The notes under the pieces are model-generated. The model had not been told where the DNA came from. It worked only from the letters and a program-made list of their open reading frames with translations, and searched no databases. Made by a program: the position numbers and the translations under genes. From Rhizobiales bacterium 32-66-11 (lineage in GTDB: Bacteria > Pseudomonadota > Alphaproteobacteria > Rhizobiales > Xanthobacteraceae): 33,497 bases of DNA. This document shows positions 1-8,344 of this stretch, one piece after another. Position 1 is the first letter of the stretch, and the number at the start of each line of letters is the position of its first letter. The DNA lies in NCBI GenBank assembly GCA_002304505.1, contig NCEH01000061.1, positions 1 through 33,497 of the forward strand, read 5' to 3'.

Positions 1-1252
1 CTATGCGCGGCATGCCGAGGCGGGCCGGTTCGACCCGAGCCGCATTTCGCAGATGATCGCCGCGACCCGCACCTTCCCGGACGCGCGCGAAGTTCTGTCC
101 AATCTCAGCACCAGCTCGGACGCAAGCGCGGCGCTTGAGGCCTACAATCCGCCGCATGATGGCTATCGCGCCCTCAAGGCGCAGCTTGCCTCCAGCTACA
201 AGGCTCCCGCAGCAGCGCCGGTGGTGCGCATTCCGCCGGGGCAGACCTTGCGGCCCGGCGACGTGGATGCCCGCGTTCCGGCGCTACGGACCCGTCTCGG
301 CGTGCGCGGCGGCGTCAACGACCGGCTGTACGACGCTGACCTGGTGGATGCGGTGAAGATGTTCCAGGCCAGCAGCGGCCTCGATCCGGACGGCGTCGTC
401 GGCGCCAGCACCATTTCCGCCTTCAATCTCGCGGCCGCGGCCCGCGGCGTGGACCGCACCGCCGATATCATCGCCAATATGGAGCGCTGGCGCTGGCTGC
501 CGCGCGACATCGGCGCGACGCGCGTGATGGTGAACATTCCCGAATTCACGGTCCGCATCTATGACAACAACCGCGAGGTCCACGAGACTCGCGTGGTGGT
601 GGGCAAGCCGGACACTCCGACCCCGATCTTGAGCCACGACATGGAATATGTCGTGCTCAATCCCTATTGGAACATTCCGCCGAGCATCGCCCGCAAGGAA
701 ATGCTGCCCAAGCTTCAGGCCGATCCCTATTTCCTCGCCCGCCAGGGCATGGAAGTGGTGCGCAATGGCCGGGTGGTCGATCCTGGCACAGTGAACTGGC
801 ATGCCGGCCTCGGCGGCTATTCCTTCCGCCAGCCCCCCGGCGAGCGCAACGCGCTCGGCCGCATCAAGTTCATGTTCCCGAACAACCAGTCGGTCTATCT
901 GCACGACACGCCGTCCAAGGCGCTGTTCACGCGGGACAAGCGGGCCTTCTCCCATGGCTGCATCCGCGTTCAGGAACCGCTGAAGTTCGGCGAGGTGATC
1001 TTCAACCTCGGCCTCGGCTCGACCGAATGGACCGACACGAAGATCGGCAAGATGCTCGGTGGCGCGGAGCGCTACGTCAATCTGAAGCACCATATTCCGG
1101 TGCATCTGGTGTACTTCACCGCCTTCGTGGAGAACGGGCGGCTGCAGGTGCGCGAAGACATCTATGGCATCAACGAAAAGGTCAAAGCCCAGCTCGGCCT
1201 CACCGGTGGCCAAACCATGGCGGCGGGCCGGCCCCAGTCGGCCGCCCGCTGA
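1..1252 (+). CDS. L,D-transpeptidase (YkuD/YcbB-like), 5' end outside the window
   Basis: This is the C-terminal part of a periplasmic enzyme that forms 3-3 peptidoglycan cross-links or attaches proteins to peptidoglycan. The frame is open from base 2, so the ATG at 53 is internal and the true start lies to the left. A peptidoglycan-binding-type helical repeat lies at about bases 270-430 (residues around LRTRLGV and GLDPDGVVG). The YkuD catalytic domain follows, with the hallmark SHGCIRV; the nucleophilic Cys codon is near base 959 and the paired His is just before it. The domain order (binding domain, then YkuD with a long insert) fits the larger YcbB/LdtD-like class more than the small ErfK class. 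The Ala/Gly-rich C-terminus ends in Arg. The next gene on the same strand is also a cell-wall enzyme. The family call is firm; the exact substrate role is not visible. Confidence 0.9.
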   Translation, partial: YARHAEAGRFDPSRISQMIAATRTFPDAREVLSNLSTSSDASAALEAYNPPHDGYRALKAQLASSYKAPAAAPVVRIPPGQTLRPGDVDARVPALRTRLGVRGGVNDRLYDADLVDAVKMFQASSGLDPDGVVGASTISAFNLAAAARGVDRTADIIANMERWRWLPRDIGATRVMVNIPEFTVRIYDNNREVHETRVVVGKPDTPTPILSHDMEYVVLNPYWNIPPSIARKEMLPKLQADPYFLARQGMEVVRNGRVVDPGTVNWHAGLGGYSFRQPPGERNALGRIKFMFPNNQSVYLHDTPSKALFTRDKRAFSHGCIRVQEPLKFGEVIFNLGLGSTEWTDTKIGKMLGGAERYVNLKHHIPVHLVYFTAFVENGRLQVREDIYGINEKVKAQLGLTGGQTMAAGRPQSAAR

Positions 1253-1491
1253 GCACCACGGCCAAGGTCTTGATCGTGGCTCGCTTCAAGCTTGCATGTG
1301 ATATTCATGCCACATGGAACCGGCACGTTTTTGCCATACTCGCCCGTTAGTCACGCTGCTGTGACCTTACGAACCGGTTGATAAGCCGGGGAAGCTGGGG
1401 TGGGGGCGAGGGGCGTCAACGCGTCCTTAACCGAACCCGACAAGACTCTGTTGAGCTTCGCGCCGCGCGACCAACCGGTTGCGCGACTGAG
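1253..1491. other. Intergenic region between the two cell-wall genes
   Basis: No gene is supported here. It holds a short inverted repeat, GTCAC-6-GTGAC, at 1350-1365, and two copies of AACCGGTTG at 1372-1380 and 1473-1481. AACCGGTT is itself palindromic, so these could be regulator sites for the downstream gene. A TTG codon at 1378 opens the frame of the downstream gene, but I prefer the ATG at 1492. No convincing terminator with a T-run is seen after the transpeptidase stop. Confidence 0.4.
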
Positions 1492-3000
1492 ATGAATCTG
1501 AGCCTCGGGTTCGAGCCTTTGCAAAAAACATCCCGTTCCGCATCGCAGATCGTGTCCCGCGCCTTCAGGGCGAAGGGGGTGCGCTCTCTGGTGATCGCTG
1601 TCGCCATCGTCGCCGGCGGCGCCACGTCTCTCCAGAATGCCGTCGCCAATGGCGACACCCGCACCATCTATATCGAGAACATGCATACGGGCGAAAAGGG
1701 CGCGTTCACCTTCAAGAAGGAAGGCCGCTACGATCCCGAGGTGCTCAAGAAGCTGAGCTGGCTCCTGCGCGACTGGCGCAAGGACGAGCCCATCGACATG
1801 GACCCCCATCTGTTCGATCTGATCTGGGAAGTCTATCGCGAGGTGGATGCCAAGGAGAGCATCCATGTGGTGTGCGGCTATCGTTCGCCCGCCACCAACG
1901 CCATGCTCCGCGCGCGCAGCAAGGGGGTGGCCCAGCAGAGCCAGCACACCCGCGGCAAGGCGATGGATTTCTATATTCCCGGCGTCAATCTCGCCGACCT
2001 CCGCGCCGCCGGCCTGCGGCTGCAACGCGGCGGCGTCGGCTTTTATCCCACCTCCGGTTCGCCGTTCGTCCACATGGACACCGGCGGCGTGCGCATGTGG
2101 CCGCGCATGACCCACGATCAGCTCGTGAAGGTGTTCCCGGACGGCAAGACCGTGCATATCCCCGCCGACGGCAAGCCGCTCGCCAATTACAACGCCGCCG
2201 TGGCCGAGCTTGAGGCGCGGGGCGGCAAGGCGGATACGCAGGTCGCCTCCAACGATTCCGGCAAGGGCATCAAGAATTTCTTCGCTTCGCTGTTCGGCAA
2301 GAAGGGCGGCGACGAGGACGAAGGCGCGGACGAGGCGCCCGCGCGCACCAAGGTCGCCACCGCGAAAACATCGCCGGTCACCGATTCCGACACGGATACC
2401 CCCACCGCGCGCGCGCCGGCGGCACCGGCGAGCCGGGTCGCGATGGCGGCCGCGCCCGTTCCCGCCGCGCGGCCGGCCGAAATCGCCGCCGCCCTCGCAA
2501 CGGCGCAGCAGACCGCCCAGGCCACCATGGCGCCCCTGCCGCTCAAGCGGCCCAATGCGCCAGTCCAGCACCCGCCGGTGCAGACCGCCGCGCTCGGCCC
2601 CGTGCCGCTGCCCGCGGTCATCACACGCGGCACCGATGCGCCTGCGCCGTCCGTGCTCGGCTATGCCTCGGCCAGCGATCCCATGGGCGGCCTGCCGCAG
2701 AATCTCGTGATGTCGGCAGGGCCCCAGCCGCGGCTTCGGGAAAAGAGCAAGGCGGCGGAAATTCCCTTCGGCCGCATGTTCCTGGCGCCGAGCCTGACCG
2801 CGGAACCCTATCTGCGGGCCCCCGAGATGCGGGTCTTCACGGCCTTCCTCACCGCGCCGCGCGAAGTGGTGGCGATGGGCTTTTCCTATGACGCGACCGG
2901 CGGGCTTTCCACCCAGCGCTTTTCCGGCCCCGCCATCGCCTCGCTGCCCACCTATATGTTCGCCTCGCCGAACGTGCGCCTGACCCAGCGCATTCCCTGA
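1492..3000 (+). CDS. DUF882 / M15-type (YcbK-like) secreted peptidase with long C-terminal tail
   Basis: Predicted periplasmic zinc peptidase-like protein of the DUF882 (peptidase M15, YcbK) family, thought to act on peptidoglycan. From the ATG at 1492 it has 502 residues. A hydrophobic stretch around residues 32-50 (LVIAVAIVAGG) ending near AVANGD looks like a signal peptide or anchor. The DUF882 domain follows: a CGYRSPATN segment, QHTRGKAMDF (zinc His and Asp) and FVHMDTG (third metal ligand region). The domain ends near residue 220. The remaining half is a low-complexity Ala/Pro/Lys tail and a C-terminal region I do not recognise, so the protein is much longer than the bare domain. A TTG at 1378 would add 38 residues without recognisable content, so I chose the ATG. 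The gene follows a transpeptidase gene and converges with the gntR gene ending at 3038. Confidence 0.82.
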   Translation: MNLSLGFEPLQKTSRSASQIVSRAFRAKGVRSLVIAVAIVAGGATSLQNAVANGDTRTIYIENMHTGEKGAFTFKKEGRYDPEVLKKLSWLLRDWRKDEPIDMDPHLFDLIWEVYREVDAKESIHVVCGYRSPATNAMLRARSKGVAQQSQHTRGKAMDFYIPGVNLADLRAAGLRLQRGGVGFYPTSGSPFVHMDTGGVRMWPRMTHDQLVKVFPDGKTVHIPADGKPLANYNAAVAELEARGGKADTQVASNDSGKGIKNFFASLFGKKGGDEDEGADEAPARTKVATAKTSPVTDSDTDTPTARAPAAPASRVAMAAAPVPAARPAEIAAALATAQQTAQATMAPLPLKRPNAPVQHPPVQTAALGPVPLPAVITRGTDAPAPSVLGYASASDPMGGLPQNLVMSAGPQPRLREKSKAAEIPFGRMFLAPSLTAEPYLRAPEMRVFTAFLTAPREVVAMGFSYDATGGLSTQRFSGPAIASLPTYMFASPNVRLTQRIP

Positions 3001-3037
3001 GCAGGCGCGTTCGGAAGGGCTGTGGTCGTGCGGTTCC

Positions 3038-3793
3038 TCAGCCGGCGGCGCGGGCGCGTCGGCGCGTCGGCTCGGCCTTTTCCTTCGATGGTGCGGGGGC
3101 TTCGGGTGCGGGAGCCTCGGCTTCGGTCGCACCGGCGGGCAGATTGCGGAACTTGGCCGTGCGCAGGATGTGGGTGCGCATCACCTGGGCGGCCCGCTCC
3201 CCATCGCGCGATTCCAGCGCGGCGAGCAGGTCGCGGATTTCCCCGAGCGCGCTGCTCGGACGCGGCGAGCCGACGCTGGTGCGCTGAATCCAATGCACCT
3301 TGTCCAGCAGGTTCACCAGGATGCCGTGGATCAGCCCGTTGCCGGCAGCGCTGTAGATGGCGCGGTGGGTTTGCAGATCAAGGGCGAAATATTCCTCCAC
3401 CCGTCCTTCCGCGATCTCCGTGCCGAACGCCTCGAAGGCGCGCCGCAGCTTGGCGAGCTCTTCCGATGACATGCGCTCGGCCGCAAGGCCGGCGACCGCC
3501 GGCTCCAGGATCAGGCGCAGTTCGAACACCTCGTTCATCTCGGCGTCGGTGAGGCCCTTCACATAGGTGCCGCTCTGCGGCGACACCGCGATCCACCCTT
3601 CGCCCTGGAGGCGGGCGAGGGCGGTGCGGATGGGCGAGCGTCCGACCCCGAGTTCCGCCGCCAGCCGCACTTCGCTCAGCTTCTCGCCGGGCGCGAACCG
3701 GCGGTCCATGATGCGCGACTTGATCTCACGATAGGATGCGGCGGCCCGTCCAATATCTGCGGCGGCGAGGGGGCTTTCGGTCATCGGACGCAT
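3038..3793 (-). CDS. GntR-family regulator, FadR/FCD subfamily
   Basis: DNA-binding repressor-type protein of 251 residues. The N-terminal winged helix-turn-helix spans about residues 20-85 (GEKLSEVRLAAELGVGRSPI; then LQGEGWIAVSPQSGTYV). An FCD ligand-binding domain follows to about residue 225, including the typical FELRLILEP and HRAIYSAAGN. The C-terminus is an Ala/Pro/Glu/Arg-rich tail. It is the last gene of the transporter/acyl-CoA operon, starting 7 bases after the synthetase stop, so it probably senses the imported acid or its CoA ester and controls the operon. Palindromes over the operon promoter at 9442-9464 are candidate operators. A second in-frame ATG lies three codons downstream of the chosen start. 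The ligand is unknown. Confidence 0.9.
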   Translation of the reverse strand: MRPMTESPLAAADIGRAAASYREIKSRIMDRRFAPGEKLSEVRLAAELGVGRSPIRTALARLQGEGWIAVSPQSGTYVKGLTDAEMNEVFELRLILEPAVAGLAAERMSSEELAKLRRAFEAFGTEIAEGRVEEYFALDLQTHRAIYSAAGNGLIHGILVNLLDKVHWIQRTSVGSPRPSSALGEIRDLLAALESRDGERAAQVMRTHILRTAKFRNLPAGATEAEAPAPEAPAPSKEKAEPTRRRARAAG

Positions 3794-3800
3794 GGGACTT

Positions 3801-5984
3801 TCAATCGGGACGGGCAGGTTTTGGTATAATCACGCAATCCAGGGCACTGCAACCCGAGCCGGCTGCGAATACAGCCAGCGGATTGATCTCCACCTCGGAA
3901 ATCTCCGCCGAAAAATCGGCGAGAAAAGTCGAAAGCGCACTGATGATCTGGGCGACCGCCATTTTGTCTGCCGGTTGCTTGCCGCGCCACCCGTCCAGCA
4001 GGCGCGAGACTTGCGTGGTACAAAGCGCGTCCAGGGCCTGCTCCGGCGTGATGGGCGCGAGGCGGACCGCAACATCCTTGTAGAGCTCCACCTCCACGCC
4101 CCCCGCGCCCATGACGATCAGCGGGCCGAAATCGGGATCGGTGCGTCCGCCGATGAACAGTTCGGCGATGGGGGAGGCCTGTTCCTGAACCAGCAGGCCG
4201 AGCACCGCCCCGGTTTTCACGGCCGCGGCCGCCTCCAGCATGCGCGCGGCGGCGGCGCGGACGTCCTCGGGCGTCTTCAGCCCCACCTTCACCAGACCGG
4301 CATCGGACTTGTGGACGAGATTCTCCACCAGGCCCTTCAGCACCACGGGATAGCCAAGCGCCTGCGCCGCCTCGACGGCCGCTTCGGCCGTCGTGACCTG
4401 CATCTCGCGCGGGCCGGAAATGCCATAGGCCGCCAGTACATCCTTTGCCTCGCGCTCGGTGGCAAGACGCGTGGCGGGGATCTCGCTCATGCGCGCCCGG
4501 GCGAGCGGGGCGTGGGCGGAAAGGCCTTCGGCGCGCACCGGCGCCTGCGCCGCCGCCCAGCGGCCATAGCGCGAGAGCGCCATCATGCCGGCGCGCGTGC
4601 CGCGCAGATAGGGCACGCCGAGCGCGGTGGCGGCGGCGTTCAGCTCCACATGCGGCTGGTCGGAGAGATTGGACAGCGCCACCAGCGGCTTACCGCTGTC
4701 CTGCGCGCCCGCAGCGACCGATTTCAGCAGCGCGGAATAACGCGCCGCTTGCTGCGCGCCGAGGCCGAACGGCGCATCCTGCAACAGCACCAGCAGCCCC
4801 ACGTCGTCCTGAGCCGTGATCGCCCGGGCGCAGCCGCGCGCCACCTCCGGATCGTACAAGCCGGCCCAGGTGAGATCGAGCGGATTGCCGATATGGGCAT
4901 AATCCGGCAGCAGGCGGGTCAGTTCCTCCGCCGTGGACGGGGCGATGGGGGCAAATTCAAAGCCCACCTCTTCCGCCATGTCGAGCGCGAGCGCGATTTC
5001 CCCGCCCGAGAGCGAGAGCGCCGCCGCCTTTCGGCCCTTTGGCACCTGCGCCAGCTGCGAGACCAGCAAGGCGGTCTCGATCAGTTCGTCGAGCGAGAAC
5101 ACCTGGATCGCACCGGCGTCCGCGAGCGCGGCGTCGCAGGCTTCGACGCTGCCGGCGACCGCGCCGGTATGGGCCTTCACCGCTTCCTGCCCCTTGGCCG
5201 AGCGGCCGCTCTTCAGCACGATGACCGGCTTGCCTTTCGCCCGCGCGCGCCGCAGCGCCGCGATGAAATGCTGGGGCTTTTTGATCTGCTCGGCGAACAC
5301 CACGATGGTCGTCACCGCCGGATCGTCCAGGAACGCCTCGATATAATCCGCCGCCGTGGTCACGGCCTCGTTGCCGGAGGTGACCACATAGCTGAAGCCG
5401 AGGCCGCGGGCGGAATTCAGCAGGGCGATGCCAACCGAGCCGCTCTGCAGCACCGCCGCGATGCCGCCGCGCGCGATCTGGTCCGGCAGCGAGGTGCCGA
5501 ACAGCGCGGTCTTGCCGGCGAAATTCAGCAGGCCCAGGCAATTGGGACCGCACACCGCGAGATCGTGTGTGCGCGCGATTTCGACCAGCTCCGCCTGCGC
5601 GGCCACGCCCTCCGGCCCGGTTTCCCCGAACCCGCTGGAGAGGATGACGAGGGCGCCCGCGCCCTTCGCCACCGCCTCGCGCGCAACGCCGGCCACCGCA
5701 TCCGCGCCCACCGCCACGAACACCGCATCCACGGTGCCGGGAATATCGGCGAGGCTGGCATGGGCCTTCTGGCCGAGCAGCTCCGCCCGGCGCGGGTTCA
5801 CCAGATGGACTTGCCCCTCAAATCCGACATGCTGAAGGGCGTTCCAGGCGTTCAGCCCCGGCCCCACCTTGTCGGACGCGCCGACAATGGCGATGGAGAG
5901 CGGGGCCGCAGCAGGCTCTCGATACCCATCAAATCCTCGCAAACACCGGCTCGCGCTTCTCGGTGAAGGCCTTCGGGCCCTCAT
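3801..5984 (-). CDS. NDP-forming acyl-CoA synthetase (acetate-CoA ligase family), N-terminus apparently frameshifted
   Basis: Makes acyl-CoA from a carboxylate, CoA and ATP with release of ADP and phosphate. Domain order is CoA-binding Rossmann domain (SIAIVGASDKVGPG), succinyl-CoA-ligase-like domain with AVCGPNCLG and the phosphohistidine region KAHTGAVAG, then a C-terminal ATP-grasp domain (YPVVLKGL, HKSDAGLV, EVEINPL). The in-frame ATG at 5984 puts 55 bases inside the hydratase gene and gives an Arg-rich N-terminus unlike the family. An ATG at 5929 overlaps the hydratase stop (TGATG) and encodes MGIESLLRPRS, a typical family start, but it is 2 bases out of frame with the rest. The real gene is therefore probably 3801..5929 with a 2-base insertion, which may be a mutation or a sequence error. 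Its place between a hydratase and a GntR regulator suggests it activates the transported acid. Confidence 0.85.
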   Translation of the reverse strand: MRARRPSPRSASRCLRGFDGYREPAAAPLSIAIVGASDKVGPGLNAWNALQHVGFEGQVHLVNPRRAELLGQKAHASLADIPGTVDAVFVAVGADAVAGVAREAVAKGAGALVILSSGFGETGPEGVAAQAELVEIARTHDLAVCGPNCLGLLNFAGKTALFGTSLPDQIARGGIAAVLQSGSVGIALLNSARGLGFSYVVTSGNEAVTTAADYIEAFLDDPAVTTIVVFAEQIKKPQHFIAALRRARAKGKPVIVLKSGRSAKGQEAVKAHTGAVAGSVEACDAALADAGAIQVFSLDELIETALLVSQLAQVPKGRKAAALSLSGGEIALALDMAEEVGFEFAPIAPSTAEELTRLLPDYAHIGNPLDLTWAGLYDPEVARGCARAITAQDDVGLLVLLQDAPFGLGAQQAARYSALLKSVAAGAQDSGKPLVALSNLSDQPHVELNAAATALGVPYLRGTRAGMMALSRYGRWAAAQAPVRAEGLSAHAPLARARMSEIPATRLATEREAKDVLAAYGISGPREMQVTTAEAAVEAAQALGYPVVLKGLVENLVHKSDAGLVKVGLKTPEDVRAAAARMLEAAAAVKTGAVLGLLVQEQASPIAELFIGGRTDPDFGPLIVMGAGGVEVELYKDVAVRLAPITPEQALDALCTTQVSRLLDGWRGKQPADKMAVAQIISALSTFLADFSAEISEVEINPLAVFAAGSGCSALDCVIIPKPARPD

Positions 5985-6714
5985 GGGCGTCTGGATGGGA
6001 GAATACCTGCTGGCAGATCTCCTCCTCGAACTGCGCCATGGCGCTCCAGCCTTCGCGCATGTTGAAGGCGATCGCCTCGCGCGTGGCGCGGATGGCGTTG
6101 GGGGAGGCCTTGGAGATGCGCCGCGCGATGGCGGTGGCTTCCTCCATCAGCTTTTCGCGCTGCACCACCTTGGTGACGAGCCCCAATTCCTGCGCGGTCT
6201 TGGCGTCGAAATTCTCGCCGATCAGCAGGATGTCGAGCGCGCGGTTGCGGCCGACCAGGCGCGGCAGGCGCGTGAGGCCCATGCCCCAGCTCGGCACCAT
6301 GCCGATATAGGCGTCGCCGGCGCGGAACACGGCATTGTCGGCGGCGATGCGGATGTCGCACACCCAGCCAATGGCGGTGCCGCCGCCGATGCAATAGCCG
6401 TGGATCGCGCTGACCACGGGCACGAAATAGCCCTCCAGCCGGTTCAGCGTGCGGCGGCCGAGCTCACGGAATGCCTTGGCCGCTTCCGGCCCGCCGAAAT
6501 CGCGTTCCTGCCGCAGGTCGCCGCCGGCGCTGAACGCCTTTTCGCCCGTGCCGGTGAGGATGACGCAGCGCGCCTCGCCCTCGGCTTCCACTGTGTCCAG
6601 CGCCGCGATCAGGGCTTCCAGCACGGCGGAGGACAGCGCGTTCACGGGCGGATTGTTGAGGGTGAGCGTCACGACATGGCCGTCGCGCGCGATCTTCACG
6701 AGAGGATCGCTCAT
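5929..6714 (-). CDS. Enoyl-CoA hydratase/isomerase (crotonase) family protein
   Basis: Crotonase-fold enzyme of 261 residues from the ATG at 6714 (MSDPLVKI), which has GGAGAAAG just upstream. A longer open frame runs up to 6804 but overlaps the permease and adds no conserved sequence. Visible features are the N-terminal strand LTLNNPPVNALSS, the first oxyanion-hole region FSAGGDLRQ, and the second at IHGYCIGGGTAIGWVCD. The acidic residue usually used in hydratases is not obvious: the stretch after GMVPSWGM is GLTRLPRLVG. The precise reaction (hydration, isomerisation, hydrolysis) therefore cannot be fixed from sequence alone. It lies between the permease gene and the acyl-CoA synthetase gene, which implies beta-oxidation-like handling of an acyl-CoA made by the synthetase. 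Confidence 0.9.
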   Translation of the reverse strand: MSDPLVKIARDGHVVTLTLNNPPVNALSSAVLEALIAALDTVEAEGEARCVILTGTGEKAFSAGGDLRQERDFGGPEAAKAFRELGRRTLNRLEGYFVPVVSAIHGYCIGGGTAIGWVCDIRIAADNAVFRAGDAYIGMVPSWGMGLTRLPRLVGRNRALDILLIGENFDAKTAQELGLVTKVVQREKLMEEATAIARRISKASPNAIRATREAIAFNMREGWSAMAQFEEEICQQVFSHPDAHEGPKAFTEKREPVFARI

Positions 6715-6748
6715 GGACTTTCTCCGATCTTGTTTTCTATTTCGAGAG

Positions 6749-7543
6749 TTAATGGTCGCTGCCCTGGAGACCCTTGGGCTTGCCCCAGAACACCAGGCGC
6801 ACATGGAAGAAGCGCACCATGGCGTGCAGCGCGATGCCGAGCAGGGCCAGCACCACCAGCACCGCGAACATGCCCGACACGTCCATATTGTAGTTCAGCT
6901 GCATCAGCAGATTGCCGAGGCCCCGGTCGGCGCCGATGAATTCACCCACCAGCGCGCCGGTGATGGAAAACACGATGGCAACGTTCAATCCGGCGAAGAT
7001 GAAGGGCAGTGAATTGGGGAACACCACCATGTGGAATTCCTGCCAGCGCGAAGCGACCAGCGAGCGCATCAGGTCGATCTTCTCAGCTTCGATGGTGGAG
7101 AAGCCGATGATGGCGTTGATGAGCACCGGGAAGAAGGAAATGATCGCGGCGATGGCGATCTTGGATTCGATCCCGATGCCCACCCACACCACGATGAGCG
7201 GGGCGAGCGCCACCTTCGGCAGGGCCTGGAAGCCCACGAGATAGGGCATCAGCGCGCGCTCGATCAGTTCGGAGCGGGTGACGAGGAACGCGCAGGCCAC
7301 CGCCGCCGCGGAGCCGATGAGAAAGCCGGAGAGCGCCTCGAACAAGGTGACGAGGGTCGCGCCCACCAGCAGTCCGCGATCGAAGATGATCCAGAGTGCC
7401 CGCAGCACGGACGACGGCGGCGGGATGAGCAGCGCCGACACGCCGAACAGGCGGGGCAGCGCCTCCCACAGGCCGAAAATGATGATGCCCGCGACCAGCG
7501 GCGGGCCGTAGCGATGGAGGATCTGCTTGAGGCGCGAATTCAT
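6749..7543 (-). CDS. ABC transporter permease, SsuC/TauC type
   Basis: Inner-membrane permease of 264 residues with about six hydrophobic segments: around residues 15-30, 60-85, 105-125, 130-150, 190-215 and 220-245. It belongs to the binding-protein-dependent transport family used for nitrate, sulfonates, taurine, pyrimidine precursors and aromatic acids. The cytoplasmic loop ALPKVALAPLIVVWVGIGIESK and the following region form the usual coupling (EAA-type) segment that contacts the ATPase. It follows the ATPase gene by 21 bases and precedes the hydratase by 34 bases, so it is in one transcription unit with them. The class is clear but the substrate is not. The neighbouring CoA-ligase suggests a carboxylic acid rather than a sulfonate. 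Confidence 0.92.
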   Translation of the reverse strand: MNSRLKQILHRYGPPLVAGIIIFGLWEALPRLFGVSALLIPPPSSVLRALWIIFDRGLLVGATLVTLFEALSGFLIGSAAAVACAFLVTRSELIERALMPYLVGFQALPKVALAPLIVVWVGIGIESKIAIAAIISFFPVLINAIIGFSTIEAEKIDLMRSLVASRWQEFHMVVFPNSLPFIFAGLNVAIVFSITGALVGEFIGADRGLGNLLMQLNYNMDVSGMFAVLVVLALLGIALHAMVRFFHVRLVFWGKPKGLQGSDH

Positions 7544-7564
7544 TGCGTTTGCTTTCCGATGCGC

Positions 7565-8344
7565 TCAATGCGGGTCCGAGGCGAAGTAGGCGCGTAGCTT
7601 GTCGGCAAGCTCCACGAACACGGGATCGACCCGGGTGCGGCTGCTGCGCGGGCGCGGCAAGGGCACGTCCACCACCTCGATGATCGAGCCGGGGCGGGGC
7701 GAGAACACCGCCACCTTGTCGGCGAGGAGAAGCGCCTCCTCGATGGAATGGGTGACCAGCACCACCGTCTTCGCGCTCGCCTGCCAGATCCGCAGCAGTT
7801 CGAGATTCATGGATTCCCGCGTCAGCGCGTCGAGGGCGCCGAAGGGTTCGTCCATCAGCAGCACGTCGGGATCGTGCATCAGCGAGCGGGCGATGGCGGC
7901 GCGCTGGCGCATGCCGCCGGACAATTCGTCCGGATAGCGGTCCATGAACTTTTCCAGGCCGACGAGCTGGAGCAGATCCTTGGCCCGCGTCTCGGCTTCC
8001 TTGCGGTTCAGCTTCAGCACTTCGGCCGGCACCAGAACGTTTTTCAAGATCGTGCGCCAGGGCAGCAGCACCGGGGTCTGGAACACCAGGCCGGTGTCGC
8101 GGCGCGGGCCGGTGATGGTTGTGCCGCGAATGGCCAAGGTTCCGGAAGAGGCCTTCTCCAGCCCCGCGATCATGCGGAGCAACGTGCTTTTCCCGCAGCC
8201 CGAGGGGCCGATGATGCATACGAACTGCTTGTCGTCGATGTCGAGCGAAGTTGCGCGCAACGCCTCGATGACTTCGTTGGACCGGGACCGGAAGGTCTTG
8301 CTGACCTCCCGGATCGCGATCGCCGGCGCGGTGGACCCGCTCAT
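7565..8344 (-). CDS. ABC transporter ATP-binding protein, SsuB/TauB type
   Basis: Cytoplasmic ATPase of 259 residues that drives the importer. Walker A GPSGCGKST lies at residues 46-54, the Q-loop at VFQTPVLLPW near 88-96, the ABC signature LSGGMRQR at 141-148, Walker B VLLMDEP at 161-167 and the switch His in VTHSIEEA near 196. The start MSGSTAPAIA at 8344 overlaps the binding-protein stop in an ATGA arrangement. An upstream in-frame ATG at 8488 would sit deep inside the binding-protein gene. The LLPWRT segment and the LPRPRS C-terminal region are usual in the nitrate/sulfonate/taurine ATPase group. Confidence 0.93.
   Translation of the reverse strand: MSGSTAPAIAIREVSKTFRSRSNEVIEALRATSLDIDDKQFVCIIGPSGCGKSTLLRMIAGLEKASSGTLAIRGTTITGPRRDTGLVFQTPVLLPWRTILKNVLVPAEVLKLNRKEAETRAKDLLQLVGLEKFMDRYPDELSGGMRQRAAIARSLMHDPDVLLMDEPFGALDALTRESMNLELLRIWQASAKTVVLVTHSIEEALLLADKVAVFSPRPGSIIEVVDVPLPRPRSSRTRVDPVFVELADKLRAYFASDPH

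Noticed and set aside
1350..1481. GTCAC inverted repeat and two AACCGGTTG copies as definite operators
   Set aside because: Short, common kinds of palindrome with no linked regulator; noted only as possible sites.
1351..3132. 593-residue minus-strand open frame opposite the DUF882 gene
   Set aside because: His/Arg/Gly-rich composition without any family motif; it is the antisense shadow of a well-supported gene in GC-rich DNA.
3792..5966. 724-residue plus-strand open frame opposite the acyl-CoA synthetase
   Set aside because: No conserved motifs and Arg/His-rich; shadow of the real gene.
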